DNA from: an uncultured Dialister sp.
GTDB taxonomy: Bacteria > Bacillota > Negativicutes > Veillonellales > Dialisteraceae
Reading direction: 5' to 3'
DNA: 64,000 nucleotides
Assembly: GCA_902462205.1 (NCBI GenBank)
Contig: CABQAR010000006.1
Location: forward strand, 22,770 to 86,769
A program made the position numbers and the translations under genes. Of the stretch, positions 35,954-45,643 are shown in pieces. The notes beneath the pieces were generated by a model. It searched no databases. It was not told the origin of the DNA and saw only the letters and a program-made list of their open reading frames with translations. Numbering within the stretch: the stretch's first letter is position 1; every line of letters begins with the position of its first letter.

Positions 35954-36961
35954 GTGACATGGACGATGAAAGAATTAGTCCGTTTGGAGGGAATTACCAA
36001 GGCTTACGGTGATCATGTCATCATTCCTTCCCTTGATCTCTCTATCAATGATGGTGAATTTTTAACCTTATTAGGCCCGTCGGGCTGCGGAAAGACGACG
36101 CTCCTCCGCATGCTTGCCGGCCTGGATACACCTACCGCCGGAAAAATCATTCTTGACGGGCAGGATATCACCCACCTCCCCCCTTACAAACGGGATGTGA
36201 ACATGATCTTCCAGAATTACGCCCTGTTCCCCCACATGACGGTGGAAGGAAATATCGGGTTCGGACTGAAAATGAAGAAGGTGCCTGCTGATGAAGCGGC
36301 CATGCGGATTGAAAAGGTCCTGAAGCTCATACAGCTCGAAAATCTCCGTGACCGTTATCCGGCGCAGATGTCCGGAGGCCAACAGCAGCGTGTCGCCATC
36401 GCCCGCGCCCTCGTTAATAATCCAAAAATGCTCCTTCTGGACGAACCACTCGGCGCGCTGGACTACCAGCTTCGGAAAACGCTCCAGATCGAGCTGAAGG
36501 ACCTGCAGGCGGAGCTGGGCGTCACATTCGTATTTGTCACCCACGACCAGGAAGAAGCGCTCACGATGAGCGACCGCATCGTCATCATGAACGACGGCGT
36601 CATCCAGCAGGACGGCGATCCGAATACGATTTACCACCACCCGAAAACGACATTTGTTGCGAAATTCATCGGAGAAAGCAATTTCTTTGATTTCGGCAAT
36701 GAAACACTGGCGCTCCGTCCGGAAAAGCTGAATCTCTGCGGAGAAAACGGCTGTAATTCCTCCCATCCGGCGCCACGCCTTTTCGGTACCGTGGACGATG
36801 TCATTTTCTACGGCACCATCGACAAAGTATTCATCCTGCTCGACGGCACGGGAGAAACCGTCATCGCTTACCAGTATTTCGACGATGTGGAGCGATGGAA
36901 GGTCGGTGACCGTGTCGGCATATGGTGGTATGAGAAAGACGGGGTCAGGGTGGAAAAATGA
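35954..36961 (+). CDS. potA: Spermidine/putrescine-type ABC transporter ATPase PotA
   Basis: A 335-residue ATPase with Walker A GPSGCGKTTLLR, Q-loop MIFQNYALFPHM (PotA-like), signature MSGGQQQRVAIARAL, Walker B MLLLDEPLGALD, and a C-terminal TOBE domain (from about 235; LALRPEKL). The start may be the GTG at 35954 or an in-frame ATG at 35966 (MKELVRLEGITKAYG); the only nearby Shine-Dalgarno-like AAAGG is close to the first. First gene of potABC, with potD following after a gap. Confidence 0.92.
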   Translation: MTWTMKELVRLEGITKAYGDHVIIPSLDLSINDGEFLTLLGPSGCGKTTLLRMLAGLDTPTAGKIILDGQDITHLPPYKRDVNMIFQNYALFPHMTVEGNIGFGLKMKKVPADEAAMRIEKVLKLIQLENLRDRYPAQMSGGQQQRVAIARALVNNPKMLLLDEPLGALDYQLRKTLQIELKDLQAELGVTFVFVTHDQEEALTMSDRIVIMNDGVIQQDGDPNTIYHHPKTTFVAKFIGESNFFDFGNETLALRPEKLNLCGENGCNSSHPAPRLFGTVDDVIFYGTIDKVFILLDGTGETVIAYQYFDDVERWKVGDRVGIWWYEKDGVRVEK

Positions 36962-37818
36962 ACAGGAACGGGAAACTTCTCATTGCGCCGTCCATGTTCT
37001 GGCTGACCATCTTCTTCGTCCTCCCCATGCTCATCGTGGTTGCCGTTTCTTTTGCCGGCCGCACCGCATACGGACAGGTCATTTTCGAATGGACGCTCCA
37101 TAATTACATACGGTTTCTGGATCCCCTCTATATTTCCATCTTCGCCCAGACGCTGCTGGTGGCGGTTATTACCACGGTCTGCACCATTCTTCTGGGATAC
37201 CCGCTGGCCTACTATATCGCCCAGCTCCCCAAAAGGCTGCAGCAGAAGGGGCTGATCCTCTGCATGATCCCGTTCTGGATCAATTTCCTCATCCGCTCCT
37301 ATGCATGGGTCATCATCCTGCGCAGCCAGGGCGTGCTGAATACGATCCTCATGAAACTGGACATCATTTCCCAGCCGATCCAGCTCCTGTACAACGAAGG
37401 CGCTGTCATGCTCGGCATGGTCTATGCCCTTCTTCCTTTCATGATCCTGCCGGTCTACGTTTCCATCGAACAGCTTGACCGCCGATTACTGGAAGCCGCC
37501 GCCGATCTGGGCGCCTCTCCCATGACGGCGTTCCGAAAAATCACACTGCCGCTCACGATGCCGGGCATCGCCGCCGGAACGATCCTTGTTTTCATTTCCT
37601 CTCTGGGCATGTTCGTCGTCCCTGACGTCATGGGCGGCGCGAAAGCGGCCCTCGTGGGAAACGTCATACAGAACCAGTTCCTGTCCGCGAGAGACTGGCC
37701 GTTCGGCTCCGCCCTCTCCATCGTGCTCGCCCTCCTTTCCCTCGTCCTGATATTCCTGTATTACCGGGCCATCCGGTCGCAGAAGGGAGGAAACAGCCAT
37801 GCAGAAAACCTGGCGTAG
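36958..37818 (+). CDS. potB: Polyamine-type ABC transporter permease PotB
   Basis: A 286-residue permease with six helices and the EAA loop EAAADLGASPMTAFRKITLPLTMPG (about residues 178-202), diagnostic of PotB/PotH. It overlaps potA by four bases (ATGA) and potC by 20 bases. It forms the membrane channel with PotC. Confidence 0.93.
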   Translation: MNRNGKLLIAPSMFWLTIFFVLPMLIVVAVSFAGRTAYGQVIFEWTLHNYIRFLDPLYISIFAQTLLVAVITTVCTILLGYPLAYYIAQLPKRLQQKGLILCMIPFWINFLIRSYAWVIILRSQGVLNTILMKLDIISQPIQLLYNEGAVMLGMVYALLPFMILPVYVSIEQLDRRLLEAAADLGASPMTAFRKITLPLTMPGIAAGTILVFISSLGMFVVPDVMGGAKAALVGNVIQNQFLSARDWPFGSALSIVLALLSLVLIFLYYRAIRSQKGGNSHAENLA

Positions 37819-38587
37819 CCACCTTCTCCTTTCCTATTCGCTGGCCGTCCTTGCCTTCCTCTACCTGCCGCTCCTCATTCTGGCAATGTACTCCTTCAAT
37901 GACTCCCGGATGAACGCGGTCTGGGCAGGCTTCACGCTGAAATGGTACGCCCAGCTTTTCAATAACCGCCATGTGCTGGAAGCGCTGACGAATACGCTCA
38001 TCATCGGCTGTATTTCCACCGTCATCTCGACCGTGCTCGGCACGATGGCAGCCATGGCGCTCCACAGGTATAAATACAGATTCCAGAACGTACTGAACGG
38101 ACTGATTTACCTGCCCATCCTGATTCCCGAAATCGTCATGGGCCTGTCCCTCCTCGTCCTGTTTTCCCAGGTCCACATGCCTCTGGGGCGGACAAGCATC
38201 ATTCTCGCCCACATCACTTTCTGTCTTTCCTTCGTCGTCATCACCGTCGGCGCCAGACTGGACGGCCTGAAGCAGGAATACGAGGAAGCGGCGAGCGATC
38301 TTTACGCCCGCCCGTGGCAGTGCTTCCGCTACATCACACTCCCCCTCATCATGCCGGGCATCACCGCCGGCGCGCTCATCGCTTTCACCCTTTCCATTGA
38401 CGACTTCATCATCAGCTTCTTCGTGGCAGGCCCGAACTCCACCACGCTTCCGCTCTATATTTACGCCATGGTCAAAAGAGGCATTTCCCCGGAAATCAAC
38501 GCCCTCTCCACACTGATGATCGTCGTAGAAATAGCCCTCGTCCTCCTCGCGGACTTCCTGCAACTGAGACAGACGGGGAAGAAATGA
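37799..38587 (+). CDS. potC: Polyamine-type ABC transporter permease PotC
   Basis: A 262-residue permease with the EAA loop EEAASDLYARPWQCFRYITLPLIMPG (about residues 160-185) and C-terminal FTLSIDDFIISFFVAGP, typical of PotC/PotI. AGAAGGGAGG precedes its ATG inside potB. Its stop codon abuts a composite repeat in reverse orientation that separates it from potD. Confidence 0.93.
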   Translation: MQKTWRSHLLLSYSLAVLAFLYLPLLILAMYSFNDSRMNAVWAGFTLKWYAQLFNNRHVLEALTNTLIIGCISTVISTVLGTMAAMALHRYKYRFQNVLNGLIYLPILIPEIVMGLSLLVLFSQVHMPLGRTSIILAHITFCLSFVVITVGARLDGLKQEYEEAASDLYARPWQCFRYITLPLIMPGITAGALIAFTLSIDDFIISFFVAGPNSTTLPLYIYAMVKRGISPEINALSTLMIVVEIALVLLADFLQLRQTGKK

Positions 38588-38589
38588 AA

Positions 38590-39020
38590 AATTAGGAATT
38601 TGGAATTAGGAATGAGGAATTGTGGTACGCCGCAACAAATAATATAGCGGCATAATTATATCGACAATAAATACTTGCCATCATCCTTGAATAGCGGAGA
38701 TATTTAAGAACTGTAACCGCTGCCCAGATTCTTCATTTCATTCGAGAATGACGGGGCAGGGGCTATTTACCTTTATCAGTATCTCTTGCTTGCCGTCATC
38801 CTTGAGCGTAGCGATGCCAAGTGAAGCTCTTTTCGAGGAGCGAAGCGACGCTGTAAAAGTGTCTGAAACGCCATACCCGACTGAAGAGAGCGGTAAGGAT
38901 CTGGCATAGGATGGCGGTAAGAATAGAAAATGAGAAAGCCCTCTTCTTTAGAAGAGGGTGGCAGTCGGAGACCGACGGGTGATGACCTCCGAGGGGACAT
39001 GAGTGAATCTGTCCCTGAAA
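38590..39020 (-). repeat. Composite intergenic repeat, copy 7 (reverse orientation)
   Basis: The reverse complement of the usual order: tandem ggaattaggaat heptamers, the cgccgc hairpin, cttgccgtcatcc, acgccatacccgac..gcggtaagg, agccctcttctttagaagaggg, ending near gaatctgtccc. It lies inside the potABCD operon between potC and potD. Confidence 0.85.
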
Positions 39021-39389
39021 TGGAGAAACGGATATTTCTTGTATCGCTTTCATCCTTTCAAGACATGTCTGCGCCAACTGCAAGCCGTGAAAAGTTTTCT
39101 TTTCCGTAAAATATTTTTTATACAGACATGAAATCATGGAAGCCATCGTATATAATAAGGCAGTATCGGTGGCTTGACCATCATCATATTCCCTTTGCGT
39201 AACAGCTTCACCAATCAGACATCGGGAACACGGGTACGGGCATCCCCTATCCGTGCGGTGAGAACCCTATTTCCACATCAGCGGCCTGACCGCCGTTTTT
39301 CCTTTATCCTCACACCCTATTTCTGGTTGTTTTTCATATTTTTTATCAATCTGGCCAGCATCATTGCTGCGAAAACAGGGGGGACACAC

Positions 39390-40454
39390 ATGAAAAAACT
39401 CTTTTCACTCTTCATCCTCAGCCTCTTTTTCCTCGTCACGGGCTGCGGTACTTCTGCTCCGAGCACGCCAAAAGGCGGGCAGGATAAGGAACAGGTGCTG
39501 AACCTTTTCAGCTGGGCGGACAATTTCTCGCCGGAAGTCCTTGCGGATTTCGAAAAGAAATACAACTGCAAAATCAACTACGACGTATTTGCCAACAACG
39601 AAGAACTCCTCGCCAAGATACAGGCGGGCGGTTCCGCGTATGACGTCATCCAACCGTCAGACTACATGGTGGCCACCATGCTTAAACTGAACCTGCTGGA
39701 AGATCTGGACAAGAGCAAGATTCCCAATGCGTCCAACCTGATCTCCTCCCTGCAGAATCCGCCCTATGACAAGGACGGAAAACATTCCGTCGTGTACACA
39801 TGGGGCGTCACAGGCATCGCCTACAACACGAAATATGTGAAAGAAGCGCCATCCTCATGGAATGATCTGTGGAACGACCAGTACAAGGGCAGAGTCATCC
39901 TTCTGAACGACAGCCGCGAAGTCATCGGCATGGCGCTCAAGAAAAACGGCTACTCCGTCAATTCCACCAGCCAGACGGAAATCGACAAGGCCGTCGGTGA
40001 TCTCCATCAACTGACGCCGAACCTGCTTGCTTTCGACACAGACACCATCAAGCAGAAATTCATCGCTGAAGAAGCATGGATCGGCACCATGTGGTCCGGT
40101 GACGCCTCCTTCACCCACAAGGACAATAAAGACGTTGCCTTCGTCATCCCGAAAGAAGGCGCCGTCATCTGGGCAGACACCTTCGCCATCCCGAAGGGCG
40201 CCAAACATAAGGAACTGGCGGAGAAATTCATCAACTACCTCTACGATCCGCAGGTCAGCGCCAAAAATTACGAATATATCGGCTACAATGACCCGAATGC
40301 CAAAGCAGAGAGCTATCACACGGAAGAATACAACAACGATCCCATGCTGAAAGCGGCCAGAGACTACATCACGAAGGGCGAATGGATAGAAGACATCGGT
40401 GAAGCCCTCACCATGTACGACAGAGCCTGGACAGAACTGAAAATAGGGAAATAA
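39390..40454 (+). CDS. potD: Spermidine/putrescine-binding lipoprotein PotD
   Basis: Start set at the ATG at 39390 behind CAGGGGGG, giving a lipoprotein signal (lipobox VTGC, Cys about residue 19). The 354-residue product has the PotD opening LNLFSWADNFSPEVLADFEKKYNCKINYD, VIQPSDYMV, and WADTFAIPKGAKH. Acidic and aromatic residues for polyamine binding (W, D, E, Y) are present, but spermidine versus putrescine cannot be told. It is separated from potC by 800 bp of repeat sequence and so may be separately expressed. Confidence 0.92.
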   Translation: MKKLFSLFILSLFFLVTGCGTSAPSTPKGGQDKEQVLNLFSWADNFSPEVLADFEKKYNCKINYDVFANNEELLAKIQAGGSAYDVIQPSDYMVATMLKLNLLEDLDKSKIPNASNLISSLQNPPYDKDGKHSVVYTWGVTGIAYNTKYVKEAPSSWNDLWNDQYKGRVILLNDSREVIGMALKKNGYSVNSTSQTEIDKAVGDLHQLTPNLLAFDTDTIKQKFIAEEAWIGTMWSGDASFTHKDNKDVAFVIPKEGAVIWADTFAIPKGAKHKELAEKFINYLYDPQVSAKNYEYIGYNDPNAKAESYHTEEYNNDPMLKAARDYITKGEWIEDIGEALTMYDRAWTELKIGK

Positions 40455-40461
40455 AAAAGAA

Positions 40462-40494
40462 CCGGATACCGCTTCAGGCATCCGGTTTTTGTAT
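40462..40494 (+). terminator. Terminator of potD
   Basis: ACCGGAT and ATCCGGT stem followed by TTTTTG. Confidence 0.8.
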
Positions 40495-40544
40495 ATCCTT
40501 AGTTATTAATTATTTTGCTGGTTACTGATATTCAGATTCAAGTC

Positions 40545-40888
40545 TCCCCGTAACAGTACGGCCTTTTTGTCCCCTCTCGACTTCCCGTAAGAAATCACCC
40601 GTCAGTCCTACGGACTGCCACCCTCTTCTAAAGAAGAGATCTTGCTTATTTTCTATTTTTCCCTCTACCCTTTGCCAGATCCTTACCGCTCTCTTCAGTC
40701 GGATATGGCGTTTCAGACACTTTTACAGCGTCGCTTCGCTCCTCGAAAAGTGCTTCACTTGCCATCGCTACGCTCAAGGATGACGGCAAGTATTTATTGT
40801 CTATATAATTATGCCGCTATATATTTTGTTGCGGCGCACCTCCATTCCTCATTCCTAATTCCAAATTCCTAATTCCAAATTCCTAATT
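40545..40888 (+). repeat. Composite intergenic repeat, copy 8
   Basis: Modules in the usual order, including aaatcacccgtcagtcctac/gaagagat, ccagatccttaccgctctctt, gcgtcgcttcgctcctcgaaa, aaggatgacggcaagtattt, the gccgc/gcggcg hairpin and three heptamer units. Confidence 0.85.
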
Positions 40889-40889
40889 T

Positions 40890-40930
40890 AAAAGAACGCC
40901 CCCTTTCGGAAAGGCGTTCTTTCTTTTTAT
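40890..40930 (-). terminator. Terminator of the DUF3100 transporter operon
   Basis: AAAGAACGCC and GGCGTTCTTT stem followed by a T-run on the minus strand. Confidence 0.8.
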
Positions 40931-40933
40931 TTC

Positions 40934-41380
40934 TTAAATCTGGCCCATGAATTTCAGGATGAGCTGGGCGATGACGGCTGAACCTATGTAGGTGCCTACG
41001 AAAACGACTACGCTGACGAGCACGATGCGCCAGCTGCTTTCTACGAATACGTCAAGGTCCTTGCATATTGCGATGCCTGCGTACGCCAGGATCGGGGTGC
41101 AGAGCTGCAGGAAGCCTACGTGCTTTACGGAAGCATTGATGAAATCCGCGCCGGGGAATCCCGGATAGGTCAGGATACATCCGATGGTGACGATGTATGC
41201 CGCGCCGGGGATATGGCCGGGAAGCACGCGGCCCATCCACATGCCGATGAATGCGATGGCGATGAGGATGATCATGCCCGGAATCGCCTGTTCCAGTGAA
41301 TTCTTCGTGCCCACCGTATTCGCCACGAGAGACAGGGCGCCTGTAATGAGAAGTACCTGTAATATTTCTGTCAGTTTCAT
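40934..41380 (-). CDS. Small membrane protein, partner of the DUF3100 transporter
   Basis: A 148-residue protein with four or five hydrophobic segments (for example IPGMIILIAIAFIGMWMGRVLP and WRIVLVSVVVFVGTYIGSAVIAQLIL). It overlaps the DUF3100 gene by four bases and follows it, so the two are probably subunits of one transporter. I recognise the pairing but not a named substrate. The M20 amidohydrolase encoded first in the operon may act on what they import. Confidence 0.75.
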   Translation of the reverse strand: MKLTEILQVLLITGALSLVANTVGTKNSLEQAIPGMIILIAIAFIGMWMGRVLPGHIPGAAYIVTIGCILTYPGFPGADFINASVKHVGFLQLCTPILAYAGIAICKDLDVFVESSWRIVLVSVVVFVGTYIGSAVIAQLILKFMGQI

Positions 41381-42213
41381 TTTACATCACCCTCCTCTTT
41401 CACTTCTTCCCCGATTTCATGCTGTACAGCCTTGGGCGGATATTCACCGTATTTGACCCGGTAACAGGTCCTGTAAAGCCATTCCGACATCGGGAGGGCG
41501 ATCCAGATGCTCATGTACAGGCCGTCCAGGCCGGAGAGCATGTTGCTTGCCGCGCCGAATGCAGCGAGCTGGTCGGCCATCTGCGGATACATGGCGGAAA
41601 GAGCGCCTACGGAGGCGGTCATCATGCTAGCGGAACCTACGCCGGAGGCCATGGCCAGAGCGAGGGGATGGAAAGGCAGGTAAGAAGCGGCCACGCTTGC
41701 CATGAGGCCGAAGAAAATCGTCCCGATGACCGTACCGCAGATGTAAACGCCCATGACGCCCCGTCCTTCCGGAGCATCGAGGCCGAATCTTTCACCGATG
41801 AGGGCGACGTTCGGTTCACGGGCGATGGAATGGGCAGCGCCGATGGATTCTCTCTTGAGTCCGATCATGACTGCCAGCGGGATACCGATGAGGACGGTTC
41901 CCAGATTGCCGAATTCCTGCAGAATCAGCGCAGGAGAAGCAGCGAGGATTTTCGGAAGCGTCGGTCCGACCAGCGTACCGTAGCGGGCCATCAGAAGCAT
42001 CAGTGTGACACCCAGAAGGCCGCTTGCGATATGGATATCATGGTCACTGGAAATCTTGGTAAACCGGGGGGCTGTGAATACCCCCATGATTAGAGCATAC
42101 ATCATCGGCAGAAGAACGATCTTCCCGATGCCTACATTGAATGTGATATTACCGATCAGCTCGGCAATAACGACAAGCACCAGCACGATAAAGTGCACTT
42201 TGACATCTTTCAT
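41377..42213 (-). CDS. DUF3100 family membrane protein
   Basis: A 278-residue polytopic protein with about eight helices. It includes the glycine/serine-rich membrane segment ALAMASGVGSASMMTASVGALSAMYP and resembles the DUF3100 family of putative transporters often beside peptidase M20 genes. A GGGG-type ribosome site precedes the ATG. Encoded between an M20 amidohydrolase and a small membrane partner; substrate perhaps an amidated amino acid or aromatic conjugate (inference). Confidence 0.75.
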   Translation of the reverse strand: MKDVKVHFIVLVLVVIAELIGNITFNVGIGKIVLLPMMYALIMGVFTAPRFTKISSDHDIHIASGLLGVTLMLLMARYGTLVGPTLPKILAASPALILQEFGNLGTVLIGIPLAVMIGLKRESIGAAHSIAREPNVALIGERFGLDAPEGRGVMGVYICGTVIGTIFFGLMASVAASYLPFHPLALAMASGVGSASMMTASVGALSAMYPQMADQLAAFGAASNMLSGLDGLYMSIWIALPMSEWLYRTCYRVKYGEYPPKAVQHEIGEEVKEEGDVK

Positions 42214-42289
42214 TTCTTGTCCCCTTTCTTACTCTCTTCAGCTCTTCTTTAGAAACCCATGCTTCTCCGCATTCCGCCGGAGAACCGTA

Positions 42290-43600
42290 TCAGCTCTGGA
42301 AATATGAATCCATCTTCGCCAGATACTCTTCCTTGGTCAGAATCGGCTTTTCCGTTTCCAGTATTTCTTTCGCCTTCGCCGCATCATCATAGAGCAGGTC
42401 GATGATGTTCATGGCGAACGCTTTCCCCGGAAGGATCGCCGCCGCATCGAAATCGGTGACACAGAAATCCTTCGTATGGAGGCTTCCGTCCACACCGCCG
42501 ATGAACGGATGGATACTCGGCATGATGTGGGAAATATCCCCCATGTCCGTGGATGCGCTGAAATGGCCTGCATCCTCCACCGCCGTTTCCGGTGCTTCTT
42601 CTTTGATATTGTCCACAAAAAGCCTGTTCAGCTTTTCACAGGAAGCGAGAGGGAACATGCCCGGCAGCGTTTCAATGATCGTCTGCGCGCCGACAGCGTC
42701 ACCGCCGGCTTTCAGCGCCGCGTCCACACGCTTGTGCTGCTTGTCGATGGAATCCATCGTTTTCGCGCGGACGTATAACTCCATGCGCACATCCGAAGGC
42801 ACATTGTTTACCAGATCGCCGCCCTTGGTGATGATCGGATGGACACGGACGATATCATCCTCTCGGAACGTTTCCCGAAGGGCATTGATCCCCATGATGC
42901 CGAGGCACGCCGCATTGAGGGCGTTGATCCCTTCATGGGGCGCATTCGCCGCATGGGCGGTCTTCCCTACATACTGCACTGTCTTTCCTACAAATCCGTT
43001 GCTGGACTTACCGATATAGATGGACTTTCCCGGCGCATTTCCCTGGGAATGCATCATCATCGCCATATTGATATCATCGAAATGGCCTTCGTAAACCAGC
43101 TCGCTCTTGCCGCCAAGGAAATGGAGCTTCCCTTCCTTAACCAGCCGTTTGCGGTAGTCGATTTCCACATACTCCTCCGCCGGTACGGCGAAGAATACGG
43201 CATGGCCTGCCAATTCCTTCATGACGCCTGATTTCACGATGCCCGTGCACGCAGCAAGCATGGAAGCCATCTGGAGGAAATGTCCGCAGGTGTGGGCTGC
43301 TCCCGTCAAAGGATCCGCCTTGGGGCTGTCCGGGGTGCCGACCGCATCCAGTTCCGCCAGCACGGCGATAGACGGGCCATCCTTCGCACCGTCCACCTTC
43401 GCCTTCACGCCCGTGAGCGCAAGACCCGTCTGCGGCGCCAATCCCAGCTCCTTCATGTACCCTTCGACCTTGGCCGCCGTCTTCGTTTCCTTGAACCCCA
43501 GTTCCGGCTCGCTTTCGATATGGAGAGCAACTTCCCGGATCCTGTCCGCCGCTTCGTCAATGGCCTGACAAACGGCTTTTTTCATTTCATCTTTTGTCAT
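42290..43600 (-). CDS. M20 family amidohydrolase (AbgB-like)
   Basis: Start set at the ATG at 43600 behind AAGGGGGCGGGG. The 436-residue zinc enzyme has the M20D pattern: SEPELGFKETKTAA, LAELDAVG, AAHTCGHFLQMA (His and Cys metal ligands), FAVPAEEYVEI (catalytic Glu pair), and STDMGDISHIMPSIHPF near the C-terminus. AbgB cleaves p-aminobenzoyl-glutamate; related enzymes cleave N-acyl amino acids. It heads an operon with the DUF3100 transporter pair. Confidence 0.88.
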   Translation of the reverse strand: MTKDEMKKAVCQAIDEAADRIREVALHIESEPELGFKETKTAAKVEGYMKELGLAPQTGLALTGVKAKVDGAKDGPSIAVLAELDAVGTPDSPKADPLTGAAHTCGHFLQMASMLAACTGIVKSGVMKELAGHAVFFAVPAEEYVEIDYRKRLVKEGKLHFLGGKSELVYEGHFDDINMAMMMHSQGNAPGKSIYIGKSSNGFVGKTVQYVGKTAHAANAPHEGINALNAACLGIMGINALRETFREDDIVRVHPIITKGGDLVNNVPSDVRMELYVRAKTMDSIDKQHKRVDAALKAGGDAVGAQTIIETLPGMFPLASCEKLNRLFVDNIKEEAPETAVEDAGHFSASTDMGDISHIMPSIHPFIGGVDGSLHTKDFCVTDFDAAAILPGKAFAMNIIDLLYDDAAKAKEILETEKPILTKEEYLAKMDSYFQS

Positions 43601-43754
43601 ACCCCGCCCCCTTTTATAATCTAAACTCATTCTATCATAAATTATTTAGCTTGAACACAGGAAAACATCCTCTTTTTCCACTATTTTTTGTAAATAAACG
43701 TACACTATTTCCCGTTGTATATACCTATAATAAAGCTCACGCTTTTTAAACCTG

Positions 43755-44285
43755 ATCAGGAATAATAAATAGCCCATACCAGACAGTAGTCAGTAGGCAG
43801 TAGCTAGTAGTTGATGGTCGGTAGATTCTAAATACAAATCCCATGCTTCTCCCGAACACGGGGGAAGTGGCGGCGTAGCCGTCGATAGGGGCAAGCAGGA
43901 ATACCAATAAAGATAAACAGCCCTTGCCCGTCATTCTTGAATAGAGCGATGGCAAGCGAACGATTTTTGAAGGAATGAAATGACGCACAAAAATCTGTGA
44001 GACGCCATACCCGACCAGCGGGAGCGGTAAGAATCTGGGCAATGGTTGCAGGTTTTAAATACATCCACCACTCGAGAATGACGGCAAGAATTTACCCTCC
44101 ATATGTCTTCAATACATTTTTTCACATAAAACTAATCACCAAGAACTATCAACTAACTTCTGTTTTCTGCCTTCTGATATCTGTTCTCTGGCTACTGGCT
44201 ACTGACTACTGCCTACTGTCCACTGGATACTATCCTCGCCGCTTCATAATTTGTCGCGGCGCACCGCCATTCCTCATTCCTAATT
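43755..44285. repeat. Composite intergenic repeat, copy 9 (mixed orientation)
   Basis: The left part (43755-44090) carries modules in reverse (tttgaaggaatgaaatgacg, gacgccatacccgac..gagcggtaag), the right part (44090-44285) carries simple ttctgatatctg repeats, the gccgc/gcggcg hairpin and heptamers in forward orientation. It probably arose by fusion or inversion of two copies. Confidence 0.8.
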
Positions 44286-44286
44286 T

Positions 44287-44312
44287 CAAAAAGCCTCCGA
44301 ATGGAGGCCTTG
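44287..44312 (-). terminator. Terminator of the xpt-xanthine permease operon
   Basis: GGCCTCCATTCGGAGGC hairpin followed by TTTTTG on the minus strand. Confidence 0.8.
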
Positions 44313-44314
44313 CT

Positions 44315-45634
44315 TTATTCCGTGACTATGATTTTTTCTTCCTCTTTCGGGAAAATCAGATTCAGCACGATGGCCACGATGAAGACCACCGCCACGCAAT
44401 TTTCTGCGAACACGCTCCTGAATAATTCCGGGAAAATGCGGAAAATCTGCGGCGTCTGCGTGAACCCCAGACCGATGGACAGCGACAGGGCGGCGATACT
44501 CATATTTCTTTGCGAATACCCGCACTGGCTAATCATCCGCACGCCGGAAACCACGATCGAGCCGAACATCATGAGCGTGCACCCGCCGAGCACCGCATCG
44601 GGAAGAGACGCCAGCACCACCCCGAGCGCAGGGAGGAATCCGGCCAGCACCATGATGGCCGCGCCACAGCCGATCGCCTTCCTGTTCACCACATGGGTCA
44701 TGGCGATCAGCCCCACATTCTGGCTGAACGACGTGATCGGCATGCATCCGAAAAGCGATGACAGACTGCTCACGAACCCATCCACCGCGATGGAACCGGA
44801 TATTTCCTTATCCTCCGCATACCGGCCGAACCCCATCATCGCCAGCGCCGACGTATCGCCCAGCGTTTCCGTGGCAGACACAAGGAAAATCAGGAAAACC
44901 GAGAAAATAGCGTCCGCATGGAACTCGAGCGGATAAGGAAGAAACGTCGGAACCGACAGAAGCGAGACCGACCCCATCTTTCCCAGATCCACCATGCCGT
45001 AGAAATAAGCCGTGACATAACCGACCATCAGGCCGAACAGGACAGAAAGCTGCTTATAGAACGACTTCGCCTTCACATTGAAAACCAGACAGGAAACAAG
45101 CGTCACACTGCCGACGATCAGATACTTCGCATCACCGAAAGCAGGATTCCCGAACCCTCCGCCGAACGAATTCGCCCCGATCGGCAGCAGCGAAAACCCG
45201 ATCGCCGTCACCACTGTCGCGGACACGATGGGAGGCACCAGCCTGCGCCACCAGGACGCGCCAAGCCCGAGAATCCCCTCCAGCACGCCGCCCACGAGGA
45301 CAGCGCCCAGAATCGCGCCATACCCGTACTTCGTACCGATCACGCAGAAAACAGACACAAACGTGAAACTGATCCCCATGATGATGGGGAGACCGCTTCC
45401 GAGCCGCCAGATCGGAAACATCTGGAGCAGAGAACCCACGCCGGCAATGATCATCGCCGCCTGCACCAGCGCCCCCGCCTCCTCAGCGGGCATCTTCACC
45501 ACACCCGTCACAATCAGGATCGGCGCGATATTCGCCACGAACATCGCCAGCACATGCTGCAACCCGAAAGGAACCGCCTTGCTGACGGAAATAGCTCCGT
45601 GCAGATCATAAATAGGATCTTTCTCGACCGCCAT
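44315..45634 (-). CDS. Xanthine/uracil permease (NCS2 family)
   Basis: A 439-residue, 14-segment permease. N-terminal FGLQHVLAMFVANIAPILIVTG and the later ATETLGDTSAL and SLFGCMPITSFSQNVGLI (NCS2 signature with the substrate-proximal Glu and NXG) place it in the xanthine/uric acid branch. It imports xanthine with H+ or Na+. It follows xpt by nine bases, so import and salvage of xanthine are co-expressed. Confidence 0.9.
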   Translation of the reverse strand: MAVEKDPIYDLHGAISVSKAVPFGLQHVLAMFVANIAPILIVTGVVKMPAEEAGALVQAAMIIAGVGSLLQMFPIWRLGSGLPIIMGISFTFVSVFCVIGTKYGYGAILGAVLVGGVLEGILGLGASWWRRLVPPIVSATVVTAIGFSLLPIGANSFGGGFGNPAFGDAKYLIVGSVTLVSCLVFNVKAKSFYKQLSVLFGLMVGYVTAYFYGMVDLGKMGSVSLLSVPTFLPYPLEFHADAIFSVFLIFLVSATETLGDTSALAMMGFGRYAEDKEISGSIAVDGFVSSLSSLFGCMPITSFSQNVGLIAMTHVVNRKAIGCGAAIMVLAGFLPALGVVLASLPDAVLGGCTLMMFGSIVVSGVRMISQCGYSQRNMSIAALSLSIGLGFTQTPQIFRIFPELFRSVFAENCVAVVFIVAIVLNLIFPKEEEKIIVTE

Positions 45635-45643
45635 GATGCCTCC

